Assembly: GCF_005145025.1 (NCBI RefSeq)
Contig: NZ_CP039697.1
Location: 124,001 to 188,000 of the forward strand
Source of the DNA: Novosphingobium sp. EMRT-2
Lineage (GTDB): Bacteria > Pseudomonadota > Alphaproteobacteria > Sphingomonadales > Sphingomonadaceae
Length of the DNA stretch: 64,000 nt
Direction of reading: 5' to 3'
Program-made: the position numbers and the translations under genes
In this document: positions 33,356 through 42,790 of the stretch, in pieces
How the letters are laid out: each line of letters starts with the position of its first letter
Position numbering within the stretch: the stretch's first letter is position 1
The notes under the pieces: generated by a model
Databases searched by the model: none
What the model was told of the DNA's origin: nothing
Seen by the model: the letters and a program-made list of their open reading frames with translations, nothing else

Positions 33356-34963
33356 ATGACGATGACGCACCGATGGCAGGTCTGTCGGAGATATTCCGAG
33401 CGTACAAGCGGCCATGCCGACGGTCGTTCCACCGCCAAGTGGTTCGGCACCTGGCTTGACTGGCTGCCGGTCCCGATGTTCCTGCTGTTCTTTACCACCC
33501 GCCTCGTGCCCGAACCCGTGGCGGACCGGTCGCTCTATCAGTCCATTGCAGAGAGGATGCTGGCCGGCGATCGGCTCTATGTCGACGTGATCGATAACAA
33601 GGACCCGCTGTTCTACTACGCCATTGCGGCACAGCGCCTGATCGGCCCCTTTGCGGAATACGGCTTCGAGCTGGCGTGCGTGGGCGGGGCGGCGCTGATC
33701 GCCGCCGCCCTGGCGCGGCGTTTCCATCCCGGATGCGCGCTGGGCCATCGGCTGGTTCTCATGGCAACGGCCTTCATGCTGACCGGGCCGCTGTATGATC
33801 GGGGCGGCAGCATTCCCCCGGGGATCGCGCTGACCCTGGCCACGATCGCCCTTGCCACGGCAGGACGCGGCATCGCCACCGGCGTGGCGCTGGCGGCCCT
33901 GCTGTTCACCAAGCTGATCTACGCGCCGATCGCGCTGGCGTTCGTTCTGGTCCACGCGATTGCCCGATCCACCCCGCGCGAACGGGCCGCTGGGTTCCTG
34001 TGGCGATGCGGATCGGCCTGCGCGGTCGCTTCCGCCATCGTGATCACAGCCCTGGCCGCGCGGGGAGAACTGCACGGCTATCTTGCAGCCCAGCAGGCAA
34101 ACCTGCTCTATTCGCACAGCAACGTCTTTTTCGCGCCGACGCTGCTTGGCAACCTGTGGAATCATGCGCTCACCGCGCTGTACTTCGGCAAGGCGATACT
34201 GGCGCTATCGCTCGCGACGTTCCTGTTCCTGCTGGTCCGGTTCCTGCGCGGGCCGGCTGACGGCGCGCTGCGCCCGTTTCTGGCGGGATGCCTTGCGATC
34301 TACCCCCTGTCGCTCGCGGTGATCGGCGTCACGGCTATCTGGGGGCCGCACCTTGCCGTCCTGCACATCTTTCTGGCGATCGGGGCAGCCGTGGCGGTTC
34401 CAGACCTGCTGGCGAGCTGCGGTCCGCTCATCGCCTTGCCGGTGATCCTCGGGGCGGCAGGGGCGCTGTCCTTTGCCGGCATGGAGATATGGACGGACGA
34501 CAGCCCGCTGGACTTCTTTGACCGCGTGGAGGAACTCGATGCAGATCCGCCCGAAGCCGTGGCGCTTCATCAGGTGGCGGGGCAAGCTCCGGTCCGGTAC
34601 GCGCGGCTGGGTTCCGACAATGATCTGCATCATGCGTCGGGAACGCGAACGGACCGGCTCGTCTGCCCGCGCTTCTTCCAGTACCGGTTCACCGACACCA
34701 AGGTGCTCGATGGCATATTGGCCTGCGCCGCGAAGGCGGATTACCTCATCGTGGACTTTCCCGAGGATCAGCCGCTGGTGCCCGGCACATTTGTGACGCC
34801 GGTTGCCGATTTCGCCGAACTCAATCTGCGCTGGCAGAGCTTCACCGCAGCCGCCGAAGCGATGCTGCAACGCGGATTCCACTGCGTGAGCGCAGGCGAT
34901 ACCATCCGGATATGCCGGCGCACGAACCGCGCTGCGGTCACTTCCCGTTCTGGGAATCGGTAG
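33356..34963 (+). CDS. GT-C-type polytopic membrane protein (glycosyltransferase-like)
   Basis: 535 residues. About nine to ten membrane helices are followed by a soluble C-terminal domain of some 150 residues. After the first helix, DRSLYQSIAERMLAGDRLYVDVIDNKDPLFYY carries the acidic loop and D-N-K-D-P motif of GT39/GT83-like GT-C enzymes, which transfer sugars from polyprenyl-phosphate donors on the periplasmic side. Acceptor unknown. The stop overlaps the convergent NodT gene by 26 bases. Confidence 0.72.
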   Translation: MTMTHRWQVCRRYSERTSGHADGRSTAKWFGTWLDWLPVPMFLLFFTTRLVPEPVADRSLYQSIAERMLAGDRLYVDVIDNKDPLFYYAIAAQRLIGPFAEYGFELACVGGAALIAAALARRFHPGCALGHRLVLMATAFMLTGPLYDRGGSIPPGIALTLATIALATAGRGIATGVALAALLFTKLIYAPIALAFVLVHAIARSTPRERAAGFLWRCGSACAVASAIVITALAARGELHGYLAAQQANLLYSHSNVFFAPTLLGNLWNHALTALYFGKAILALSLATFLFLLVRFLRGPADGALRPFLAGCLAIYPLSLAVIGVTAIWGPHLAVLHIFLAIGAAVAVPDLLASCGPLIALPVILGAAGALSFAGMEIWTDDSPLDFFDRVEELDADPPEAVALHQVAGQAPVRYARLGSDNDLHHASGTRTDRLVCPRFFQYRFTDTKVLDGILACAAKADYLIVDFPEDQPLVPGTFVTPVADFAELNLRWQSFTAAAEAMLQRGFHCVSAGDTIRICRRTNRAAVTSRSGNR

Positions 34964-36344
34964 CTGCCCTTTCGGGCAGCCATCCGCCACCCAGCGCCTG
35001 GAACAGGGCCACGCGCGCGGTCAAGGCGTCGGAGCGTGCCTGGATCAGCGCCAGTTCCGCGGCGAGCAGACCGCGCTGGGCATCGAGCTGTTCGAGATAG
35101 GGCGAATAGCCGGCCGCATAGCGCGCGCTGGCGTGCCGGTATGCCCGCGCCAGCGCGTCGCGCTGCGCGGTCAGGATGGCGGCCTGTTCGTCGGTGCGGA
35201 CGGCACCGACTAGCGCGTCGTTGACTTCGCGAAAGGCGTTGAGCGCAACCTTGCGATAGGCGTACGCCGCCGCATCGCGCTGTGCTGCCGCGCTTTCCGC
35301 GCCGGCGCGCAGGCGCCCGCCTTCGAACAGCGGCGCCAGCACGCTTCCACCCGCCGACCAGATCGTGATCGGGTCGGCCAGCAGAGTTGACAGGGCCGCT
35401 CCCGCCGAAGCTGAAAGCCGCACTTGGGGCAGGAAGCGCTTGCGCGCCGCAGCCAGAGCATGATCGGCACCGGCCAGCTGCCATTCCGCCTGCGCGACAT
35501 CGGGGCGGCGACGCAGCAGTTCGGAGGGCAGCGCCTCCGGAATCGCCGGTTCGCGCAGCGCGGCCAGCGTGGTGCCGCGCGCGACATCGCCGGGAAGATC
35601 ACCCGCCAGCACGCGCAATCCGTTTTCCTGCCGGGCTATGCCCTGTTCGATCGCCGGGATGATCTGCGCGGCAGACTGGTATTCCGCTTCGGCCTGCTCC
35701 AGTTCCAGCCGCGAGGCATAGCCCGCATCGGTCCGGCGGCGCATCAGGTTCAGCGCCTGCGCGCGGGCCGTGAGCGTCTCGCGCGCGACCTCCAGCCGGG
35801 CATCGAGCGCGCGCAGGGTGATATACCCGCTGGCCACCGCTGACGCGATCGACAGATGCACGGCATCGCGCGCCGCCTCGCTGGCGAACCACGCGGACCG
35901 GGCTGCCGACGCCTGATCGGACAGGCGGCCGAACAGATCGACTTCCCATGCCACCTGCAGCTGCGGTTGCGCGGCCGTCTGCTCTACCGGCTTGCCGAAG
36001 GCATTGACGCTGCGCGATTGGGCCGACGCGCCGGTGGCATCCAGCGTGGGCAGCAAGGCGGCGCGCGCCGCCATCTCCTGCGCCCGCGCATCGCGCACGC
36101 GCGCGGCCGCGATGGCGATATCGGGATTGCCGGCCAGCGCCCGTTCGACCAGCCCGGTCATCACGGGGTCCCCGAACGCCTGCCACCACGCCGGTTCGAC
36201 CAGGCCGGACTGCGCGGTATCGACCCGCCATTCTGTCGGCGCCACCACGGGCGCCACCTGCGCCGTCTCGATATGCGGGCCGGCGCACGCCGCCAGCGCG
36301 GCACAGAGCGCCACCGGAAGCGAATGGATCGCGGAACGGCGCAT
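34938..36344 (-). CDS. Efflux outer-membrane lipoprotein, NodT family
   Basis: 468 residues with lipobox LAAC (Cys20) and duplicated outer-membrane efflux domains (NPDIAIAAARVRDARAQEMAARAALLP and RRPDVAQAEWQLAGADHALAAARKRFLPQ). Third gene of an EmrAB-type tripartite system; its ATG overlaps the adaptor stop (ATGA). Distinct from the NodT protein of the RND operon. Confidence 0.92.
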   Translation of the reverse strand: MRRSAIHSLPVALCAALAACAGPHIETAQVAPVVAPTEWRVDTAQSGLVEPAWWQAFGDPVMTGLVERALAGNPDIAIAAARVRDARAQEMAARAALLPTLDATGASAQSRSVNAFGKPVEQTAAQPQLQVAWEVDLFGRLSDQASAARSAWFASEAARDAVHLSIASAVASGYITLRALDARLEVARETLTARAQALNLMRRRTDAGYASRLELEQAEAEYQSAAQIIPAIEQGIARQENGLRVLAGDLPGDVARGTTLAALREPAIPEALPSELLRRRPDVAQAEWQLAGADHALAAARKRFLPQVRLSASAGAALSTLLADPITIWSAGGSVLAPLFEGGRLRAGAESAAAQRDAAAYAYRKVALNAFREVNDALVGAVRTDEQAAILTAQRDALARAYRHASARYAAGYSPYLEQLDAQRGLLAAELALIQARSDALTARVALFQALGGGWLPERAATDSQNGK

Positions 36345-37465
36345 CAGTGCCTCGTCGCCACGCGCACTTCGACCGACATGCCCGGCCGCAGGCGGGCCGC
36401 CGCCGCCTGCCCAGGATCGATGCGTATGCGCACCGCGATCCGCTGGGGAATCTTGACGAAGTTGCCGGTGGCGTTGTCCGGCTTGAGCACCGCGAATTCG
36501 GACCCCGCCGCTGGCGAGAGGTTCTCCACCTTGCCCGTCAGCTTCGTTCCGTTCAGCGCGTCGACCCGGAACGTCACCGGCTGCCCGATCCGCATGCCGC
36601 TGGTCTGCGCTTCCTTGAAGTTGGCGATGATCCAGAAGTCGTTGGGCACCAGGAACATGAGCTGCGTGCCCGCCGTGACGAAGGCCCCGTTGCGCACCCC
36701 GATCTCGGACAGCTGGCCGTCCGACGGCGCGCGGATCACGGTGTTGTCGAGATCGACCTGCGCCAACCGGAGCTGCGCCTTCGCCCCTTCCACCGCCGCT
36801 TCCAGCCCGCCCCGGCCGACCAGCACCGAACGCACGTCCTGCTGGCCGACCTGCTGCGTTGCCGATGCCTGCCGGACGCCCGCCTGCGCGGCCAGCAACG
36901 CGGCACGCGTCTGGTCGCGCTCGCGTTCGGAAATCGATCCGTCAGCCACCAGCGCGTTCGCGCGCTTCATGTCCGCCTCCGCCCGCACGAGCTGCGCTTG
37001 CGCGTTGGCGATCCCGGCTTCCTGCCCGGTCAGCGCCGCTTCGCGCGCGCGCTGGCTCTGTTGCGAATTGGCAAGCGCGGCCAGTTGCGCGGCCAGGTTG
37101 GCCTTGGCCTGTTCGACGCGCGCGGCATAGATGCGGTCATCGATCGTGGCCAGCACCTGCCCGGCCTTCACCTGCGCGAAGTCGCGAACCGGCACGGACG
37201 TCACATAGCCGCTCACCTGCGGGCTGATCACGGTGACCCTGCCCCGGACATAGGCGTTGTCCGTGCCCTCGCTCCAGCCCGCGAACGGGGGCAATTGCCA
37301 AGCGTAAAGGATCGCCAGCGCCGCCGCCACGGCGATCGCGGCGATGACGATCACGGTCAGGCGGCTCTTGGCTGGCGGCCTCCAGCCGTTGGGCACGGGG
37401 TTGACCTGTGGATCGGCCGGGGCCGGTTCCGCCCTGATCGTTTCGCTTGGCCCCTGATCCGTCAT
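36344..37465 (-). CDS. emrA: HlyD/EmrA-type membrane-fusion protein
   Basis: 373 residues: short cytoplasmic N-terminus, one membrane helix (LTVIVIAAIAVAAALAILYAW), TDNAYVRGRVTVISPQVSGYV lipoyl half, long coiled-coil hairpin (residues about 115-200) and VIRAPSDGQLSEIGVRNGAFVTAGTQLMFLVP. Links the inner-membrane EmrB-like carrier to the NodT duct. ATG 37465 overlaps the carrier stop. Confidence 0.92.
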   Translation of the reverse strand: MTDQGPSETIRAEPAPADPQVNPVPNGWRPPAKSRLTVIVIAAIAVAAALAILYAWQLPPFAGWSEGTDNAYVRGRVTVISPQVSGYVTSVPVRDFAQVKAGQVLATIDDRIYAARVEQAKANLAAQLAALANSQQSQRAREAALTGQEAGIANAQAQLVRAEADMKRANALVADGSISERERDQTRAALLAAQAGVRQASATQQVGQQDVRSVLVGRGGLEAAVEGAKAQLRLAQVDLDNTVIRAPSDGQLSEIGVRNGAFVTAGTQLMFLVPNDFWIIANFKEAQTSGMRIGQPVTFRVDALNGTKLTGKVENLSPAAGSEFAVLKPDNATGNFVKIPQRIAVRIRIDPGQAAAARLRPGMSVEVRVATRH

Positions 37466-39162
37466 GCGCTTTCCCCGTTTCGCCCCGTGGCGGGACTCGC
37501 CATCGCGGCCGCCTGCTCGGCCATCTTCTGTTGCAGGAGAATCACTGGCGAAATCTCGTGCCGTCGCAGGATCGCGCGGCGGATCGCCACGCCCCACAGC
37601 GCCGCCGCCACCGCCAGCACGCAGACCACCAGAAACAGATCGTCAAAGGCAAGAATATGCGCCTCGCGCGTGGTCTGCTGCGAAAGCAGGGCAACGCCTT
37701 CCGCGCTCCGCAGCGCCGGGTCGCCGATCACCGGCGCGACCGCGCCCGAACCTGCCCGCACGCGCAACGCCACCTGCGGGTCGGTCATGACCACGTCCTG
37801 CACCAGCTCGTGCGAATGGTACTTCTCCCGCATCGTCTCGAACGTGCCGAGGGCGGCGGTGCCGACAAGGCCGCCTATGCTTTGGCTCAGGCTAAACAGA
37901 ACCACGAAGCTGATGAAATTGCGCGGCCCGGCCAGCAGCGTCCGGGCCATGCCGATCACCATCGCCTGCGCCATGAACAGCAGCGAGGCGAACCCGATCA
38001 GCGCCTGGCTGAAATAGAACATCTCCGGCCGGCTGAGGTTGGTCGATCCCGCATCGATGTAAGCGCCGATCGCGATCAGCACGGCGGACACGATGATCGG
38101 GCGCGTCAAATTCTCGGGATTGAAGGTCAGCACCGCCACGGTCATGCCTGCGATCGAGGCCAGCACGATCACCAGGTTCAGCGTCACCATCTGGTCGTTG
38201 ATCATGCCCACCACGTTGAGCAGGCCCACCGACCCGAACGCCTGTTCCGACAGCAGAATGCGCACGGAGGCCGCCACGGCCATCAGCCGCAGCATCTCGC
38301 GCGTGCCCAGCCAGCGCGTGTTGATCAGCGGGTTCTCGCGAAAATGCTCGATCAGCAGCGCCCCCGCGATCATCACCATGCTGCCGGCCAGCGCCCACCC
38401 GATCCACGCGCGGTCGGTCCACCATTCGATGCGGCCCTGCGTCAGCGCCGCGATCAGCAGCCACAGGCCAGGCCCGAGCAGCGCGAAGGTGAGAAAATCG
38501 GCGCGCTCGAACACCTTGAACCGCTCGCTCGGCGGCAGGGGCAGCACCATGATCGCGGCCAGCATGGCCAGCGCCAGCCCCAGTTCGAACCAGTACAGCA
38601 TGTGCCAGTCGCCCCATTCCAGCAGGCCCGGCGAAAGCACGCGCGCCAGCGGCGTCGCCAGTTGCGGGATGGAGATGCCCAGCATCACCCCGACCAGCCG
38701 CTTGGGCGCGGGCATGGCCTGCATCAGATAGAGGATGGTCAGCGACGTGAGCGCCGCCGCCGCCATGCCGCTGGCCGCGCGCACCAGCACCGACGACCAG
38801 AAGCCGTGGACGAACAAGTGCAGCAGCGTCGCCAGCGCATAGGCGCCCAGCATGTACCGGACGAAACTCTGCAGGCCGAACTGTTGCCGGAACTTCACCA
38901 GCAGCAGGTTCGCCGTGGTGTTGGTCATAAGATAGGCCGCCGTCAGCCAGGCCGCCTCGTTGGAATAGAGGCCCAGCGTGCCCTGCGCGAAGTTGAGATT
39001 GACCGCCACCAGCGCATTGCCCAGGCCCGCGGTCACGCCAATCAGCACACCGACCGCGAAATACCCCACGCGCCGCCGCGCGGGATGATCGGGATTGGCG
39101 GGCGACCCTGGCAGGGTGGGCCGTTCATGCGGTTTGAACTGATAGACGTCCTGTCCGTCCAC
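37462..39162 (-). CDS. emrB: MFS DHA2 (EmrB-like) drug exporter
   Basis: About 566 residues from GTG 39162, my preferred start because the frame upstream would overlap the divergent XapX gene; longer starts exist. Fourteen membrane helices are expected. VNLNFAQGTLGLYSNEAAWLTAAYLMTN is the EmrB-type helix 1-2 region, though the usual DxTIVNVALP text is not intact. A periplasmic loop with REKYHSHELVQDVVM lies late in the protein, and the C-terminus resembles other sphingomonad relatives. Functions with EmrA- and NodT-like products to export hydrophobic compounds. Confidence 0.85.
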   Translation of the reverse strand: MDGQDVYQFKPHERPTLPGSPANPDHPARRRVGYFAVGVLIGVTAGLGNALVAVNLNFAQGTLGLYSNEAAWLTAAYLMTNTTANLLLVKFRQQFGLQSFVRYMLGAYALATLLHLFVHGFWSSVLVRAASGMAAAALTSLTILYLMQAMPAPKRLVGVMLGISIPQLATPLARVLSPGLLEWGDWHMLYWFELGLALAMLAAIMVLPLPPSERFKVFERADFLTFALLGPGLWLLIAALTQGRIEWWTDRAWIGWALAGSMVMIAGALLIEHFRENPLINTRWLGTREMLRLMAVAASVRILLSEQAFGSVGLLNVVGMINDQMVTLNLVIVLASIAGMTVAVLTFNPENLTRPIIVSAVLIAIGAYIDAGSTNLSRPEMFYFSQALIGFASLLFMAQAMVIGMARTLLAGPRNFISFVVLFSLSQSIGGLVGTAALGTFETMREKYHSHELVQDVVMTDPQVALRVRAGSGAVAPVIGDPALRSAEGVALLSQQTTREAHILAFDDLFLVVCVLAVAAALWGVAIRRAILRRHEISPVILLQQKMAEQAAAMASPATGRNGESA

Positions 39163-39257
39163 GCCGCCCCCGGCCGCCAGAATGGCAACGATCGGAACAC
39201 TATAGGGCGCGTCGCAAGGACAGGCAACGCGATGGGCGACCTTTTCGATCTTTTCTA

Positions 39258-39300
39258 TTTTCCGGAAAAGTCTGAACAAATTTATCCGGATTTCCGGAAA
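39258..39300. promoter_or_regulatory. Clustered CCGGA palindromes in divergent promoter region
   Basis: TTTTCCGGAAAA (39258-39269) is a perfect 12-bp palindrome; ATCCGGAT (39284-39291) and TTTCCGGAAA (39291-39300) follow. They lie in an AT-richer patch between the divergent efflux operon and the XapX-amidohydrolase genes and look like repeated sites for one regulator, not identified. Confidence 0.45.
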
Positions 39301-39364
39301 ATCCCAGCCGCGTATCCTGCCGCTCGCAATCACGGAAACCTTCCGGATCAGAGGGAAAGCGGCC

Positions 39365-39550
39365 ATGAAGAACCACCTGCTCTCGCTGGGCGCCGGCATC
39401 CTGATCGGCCTCCTCTACGCCACGCTGGGGGTGCACTCGCCAGCGCCTCCGGTCATCGCCCTGACCGGGCTGCTCGGGATGCTGGCCGGGGAACGCGTGG
39501 CCTCTCCGATCCGGCGAATCGTTCTGCGCCGCACCCGTCCGGCCGACTGA
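39365..39550 (+). CDS. xapX: XapX family small membrane protein
   Basis: 61 residues: MKNHLLSLGAGILIGLLYA, then LGVHSPAPPVIALTGLLGMLAGE, two membrane segments with the SPAPPxIAL motif of XapX (DUF1427). Function unknown; usually encoded beside amidohydrolases of the YtcJ type, as here (gap 43 bases). Confidence 0.88.
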   Translation: MKNHLLSLGAGILIGLLYATLGVHSPAPPVIALTGLLGMLAGERVASPIRRIVLRRTRPAD

Positions 39551-39593
39551 ATCCCATCCCGGCCGTCACACCGGCCAAGCCCAAGGAAAGCCC

Positions 39594-41441
39594 ATGACCG
39601 ACCTTCTCCTCGTCAACGCCAAGGTAACGACGCTTGATCGCGCCAATCCGGTGGCGGAGGCTGTTGCGATCCGGGATGGCCGGTTTCTGACCGTCGGTAG
39701 CGAAGCGGAGGTTCGCGCCGCGGCCCTGCCCGATGCGCAAGTGATCGACGCCGGGGGTCGCCGCGTCATTCCCGGTCTGATCGACAGCCACATGCACATC
39801 ATCCGCGGTGGTCTGAACTTCAACATGGAACTGCGCTGGGACGGCGTGCCCTCGCTGGCCGAGGTGATGACCATGCTGAAGCAGCAGGTCGATCGCACCC
39901 CCGCGCCGCAATGGGTGCGCGTGGTGGGCGGCTTCACCGAGCACCAGTTCGCCGAGAAGCGCCTGCCGACGATCGCCGAGCTCAACGCCGTCGCGCCCGA
40001 TACGCCGGTGTTCATCCTGCACCTCTACGACCGCGCCCTGCTCAACGCCGCCGCGCTGCGCGTGGTGGGCTACACCAAGGACACGCCCAATCCGCCCGGT
40101 GGCGAGATCGTGCGCGATGCGGCGGGCAACCCGACCGGCCTGCTGCTGGCCCAGCCCAACGCCACGATCCTCTATTCTACGCTGGCCAAGGGACCCAAAC
40201 TTCCCGAGGATTATCAGATCAATTCCACCCGCCACTTCATGCGCGATGTGAACAGTCTGGGCGTGACCGGCGTGATCGATGCCGGCGGCGGGTTCCAGAA
40301 CTATCCCGACGACTACCGGATCATCGAGAAGCTGCACCAGGACGGCGAACTGACCGTGCGCATCAGCTACAACCTGTTCACGCAGAAGCCGAAGGAGGAA
40401 CTCGCCGACTTCAGCGGATGGGTGAAGCAGGTCAGCCCCGGCCAGGGCGACGACAGCTACCGCCACAACGGCGCGGGCGAGATGCTGGTCTATTCCGCGG
40501 CCGACTTCGAGGACTTCCGCGTCGCCCGGCCCGACATGCCGCCCAGCATGGAAGGCGATCTCGAACCGGTCATCCGCCTGCTCGCCGAACACCGCTGGCC
40601 TTGGCGCCTCCACGCCACCTACGACCAGACCATCGGCCGCGCGCTCGATGTGTACGAGAAGGTCCATCGCGATATCCCGCTGACCGGGATCAACTGGTTC
40701 TTCGACCATGCCGAGACGATCAGCGACCGCAATATCGACCGCATCGCCGCGCTGGGCGGCGGCATCGCCGTGCAGCACCGCATGGCCTATCAGGGCGAAT
40801 ACTTCGTCGAACGCTATGGCGCCAGGGCGGCCGAGCGCACCCCGCCGATCACGAAGATGATTGCCGCGGGCATCCCGGTGGGCGCGGGCACGGATGCCAC
40901 GCGCGTCGCCAGCTACAACCCGTGGGTGTCGCTGTCCTGGCTGGTCACCGGGCGCACGGTGGGCGGGCTCACGCTCTATCCCGGTGCCAACCGCGTCAGC
41001 CGGGAAAAGGCTCTGGCGATGTGGACTTACGAGAATACGTGGTTTTCCAACGAAGTGGGGAAGAAAGGTCAGATCAAGGCGGAGCAGCTTGCCGATCTGG
41101 CGGTGCTGTCGGACGATTACTTCAGCGTGCCCGAGCACGCGATCGTCCACATCCGCTCGGTCCTGACGCTGCTGGGCGGCAAGGTCGTCCATGGCGAGGG
41201 CGACTATGCACCGCTCGCCCCGGCCCTGCCGCGCCCGATGCCCGACTGGTCCCCGGTCGCGACCTTCGGCGGTTACCATAAGACGCCCGAGGCACGGGCC
41301 AAGCTCGCTTCGGCCTGCGGTTGCCACTCCGCCTGCGGCGTCCATGGCCACGATCACGCCGCCGCGCTGGGCGCATCGGTGCCGGCAGCCGACGTGCAGA
41401 CCTTCTGGGGCGCGCTCGGCTGCGGCTGCTGGGCCGTTTGA
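39594..41441 (+). CDS. YtcJ-like amidohydrolase with Cys/His-rich tail
   Basis: 615 residues. Amidohydrolase 3 fold: IPGLIDSHMHIIRGG with the HxH metal motif near residue 65, His residues in LHATYDQ and FFDHAETIS, and GAGTDATRVASYNPW as the catalytic Asp region. The last 45 residues are unusual: ACGCHSACGVHGHDH followed by FWGALGCGCWAV, six Cys and four His, likely binding metal. No signal peptide. Natural substrates of this family are mostly unknown (cyclic amides, formamides). Heads the plus-strand group with XapX. Confidence 0.88.
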   Translation: MTDLLLVNAKVTTLDRANPVAEAVAIRDGRFLTVGSEAEVRAAALPDAQVIDAGGRRVIPGLIDSHMHIIRGGLNFNMELRWDGVPSLAEVMTMLKQQVDRTPAPQWVRVVGGFTEHQFAEKRLPTIAELNAVAPDTPVFILHLYDRALLNAAALRVVGYTKDTPNPPGGEIVRDAAGNPTGLLLAQPNATILYSTLAKGPKLPEDYQINSTRHFMRDVNSLGVTGVIDAGGGFQNYPDDYRIIEKLHQDGELTVRISYNLFTQKPKEELADFSGWVKQVSPGQGDDSYRHNGAGEMLVYSAADFEDFRVARPDMPPSMEGDLEPVIRLLAEHRWPWRLHATYDQTIGRALDVYEKVHRDIPLTGINWFFDHAETISDRNIDRIAALGGGIAVQHRMAYQGEYFVERYGARAAERTPPITKMIAAGIPVGAGTDATRVASYNPWVSLSWLVTGRTVGGLTLYPGANRVSREKALAMWTYENTWFSNEVGKKGQIKAEQLADLAVLSDDYFSVPEHAIVHIRSVLTLLGGKVVHGEGDYAPLAPALPRPMPDWSPVATFGGYHKTPEARAKLASACGCHSACGVHGHDHAAALGASVPAADVQTFWGALGCGCWAV

Positions 41442-41464
41442 ACTTAAGAGATCGGAGAAATCAC

Positions 41465-42355
41465 ATGAGAAAGTTTACTTATCTCGCTGCTATTAGCTTG
41501 GTTCTTTCTGCTCCAACCTCTTTCGCGCGCGATACGGCCGCCACCGACTACGCCGTCGGGCCGCAGTACGACACGACCCATGTCTACGTGCCCGAAGACG
41601 CCTTCGACACCTTCGTCGCCAGCTTCGTCGCCACCTTCGGCGGCAGCACCAGCAAGCAGGGCGAATTCCAGGTCACGCCCACCAAGAGCCTGACCAAGTC
41701 GCAGCTTGCGCTGACGCCCGCTGGCACGGTGTCCACCTTCGGCTTCAAGACGCCGATCCCCTACCCCTTCGGCGACGAGCGCACCGGCTATCTGGTCACC
41801 GACATGGACGCCGCCATCGCTTCCGCGGTGAAGCATGGCGCGGTGCGCCGGCTCGATGCCTTTCCCGATCCGATCGGCCGCGACGTGGTGATCCAGTGGC
41901 CGGGCGGCGTGAACATGCAACTCTACTGGCACACCGCCAAGCCGAGCTACGCGCCGCTCGCCACCGTGCCCGAGAACCGCATTTATCTGACGGCCGATGC
42001 CGCCGACCGCTTCATCGCGAGCTGGACCGGCTTCGCGCACGGCCGGGTCACGGCGGACAACCGCGCCGCGTCGGGGGCCGAGGTGGGCCAGCCTGGCAAG
42101 ACGATCCGCCGCGTCGCGATCGACAGCGGCTATGGCCGGATGGTCGTCTTCGTCACCGACGGGCAGCTTCCCTGGCCCTATGGCCGCGACATGACCGGCT
42201 ACGAGACGGCGGATCTGGCCGCCACGCTGACGCGGGCCAAGGCCGCCGGTGTCGAGACGCTGGTCGCCCCGTTCACCGCCAACGCCCGCCAGAGCGCGAT
42301 TGTGCGCTTCCCCGGCGGCTACATCGCCGAAATCCACGCCGCGGCGGCGCAGTGA
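41465..42355 (+). CDS. Exported glyoxalase/VOC-like protein
   Basis: 296 residues from ATG 41465 with GGAGA upstream. Signal peptide (FTYLAAISLVLSAPTSFA) with strikingly AT-rich codons compared with the rest. The mature part has two VOC-like halves: HVYVPEDAFDTFVASFVATFGG ... GYLVTDMDAAIASAVKHGA and NRIYLTADAADRFIASWTGF ... GYETADLAATLTRAKAAGVETL. A periplasmic location is unusual for VOC enzymes. Reaction unknown; ATG of DoxX follows the stop by one base. Confidence 0.8.
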   Translation: MRKFTYLAAISLVLSAPTSFARDTAATDYAVGPQYDTTHVYVPEDAFDTFVASFVATFGGSTSKQGEFQVTPTKSLTKSQLALTPAGTVSTFGFKTPIPYPFGDERTGYLVTDMDAAIASAVKHGAVRRLDAFPDPIGRDVVIQWPGGVNMQLYWHTAKPSYAPLATVPENRIYLTADAADRFIASWTGFAHGRVTADNRAASGAEVGQPGKTIRRVAIDSGYGRMVVFVTDGQLPWPYGRDMTGYETADLAATLTRAKAAGVETLVAPFTANARQSAIVRFPGGYIAEIHAAAAQ

Positions 42356-42356
42356 C

Positions 42357-42776
42357 ATGGCCGCCGATGCCCCGCCCCGCTTCGTGGACCAGCTGCTCGG
42401 CTGGACGCCGACGTGGTTCGTCGCCCGCCTACTGCTGGTCAGCGCCTACCTTCTGGGCGGCGTGACCAAACTAGCGGACTGGCCCGGCGCCCTGGCGGAG
42501 CAGGCGCATTTTGGGTTACATCCCGCTGGTTTATGGGCCGCTCTTACCATTCTTGTCGAGATCATCGGTCCGCTGCTGATCCTTGCCGGCCGCCTCGTCT
42601 GGCTGGGCGCCGGCATGCTCGGCGTGTTCACAGTACTGGCCGCGATGGTGGCCAACGCCTTCTGGACCCTGCCCACCGGCGCGGACCGGTTCATGGCGAC
42701 CAACGCCTTCTTCGAGCACCTCGGGCTGGCGGGCGGCTTCGTGCTGGTGGCGCTGGTGGCGCGACAGGCCCGGTGA
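42357..42776 (+). CDS. DoxX family membrane protein
   Basis: 139 residues with four membrane helices; FVARLLLVSAYLLGGVTKLADWPGALAE and VEIIGPLLILAGRLVWLGAGML are DoxX-like. Such proteins are small quinone-linked or unknown redox partners. The junction with the next gene carries a near-exact tandem GTGACATGGCGC. Part of the 39.4-44.9 kb group. Confidence 0.85.
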   Translation: MAADAPPRFVDQLLGWTPTWFVARLLLVSAYLLGGVTKLADWPGALAEQAHFGLHPAGLWAALTILVEIIGPLLILAGRLVWLGAGMLGVFTVLAAMVANAFWTLPTGADRFMATNAFFEHLGLAGGFVLVALVARQAR

Positions 42777-42790
42777 CATGGCGCAGTGAC

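Noticed and set aside
37447..39597. 716-codon plus-strand ORF opposite the EmrB-like gene
   Set aside because: His/Gln/Arg-rich composition typical of antisense reading in GC-rich DNA; the opposite strand has an intact MFS protein.
39453..41357. 634-codon minus-strand ORF opposite the amidohydrolase
   Set aside because: No motif; the plus strand has clear amidohydrolase metal motifs.
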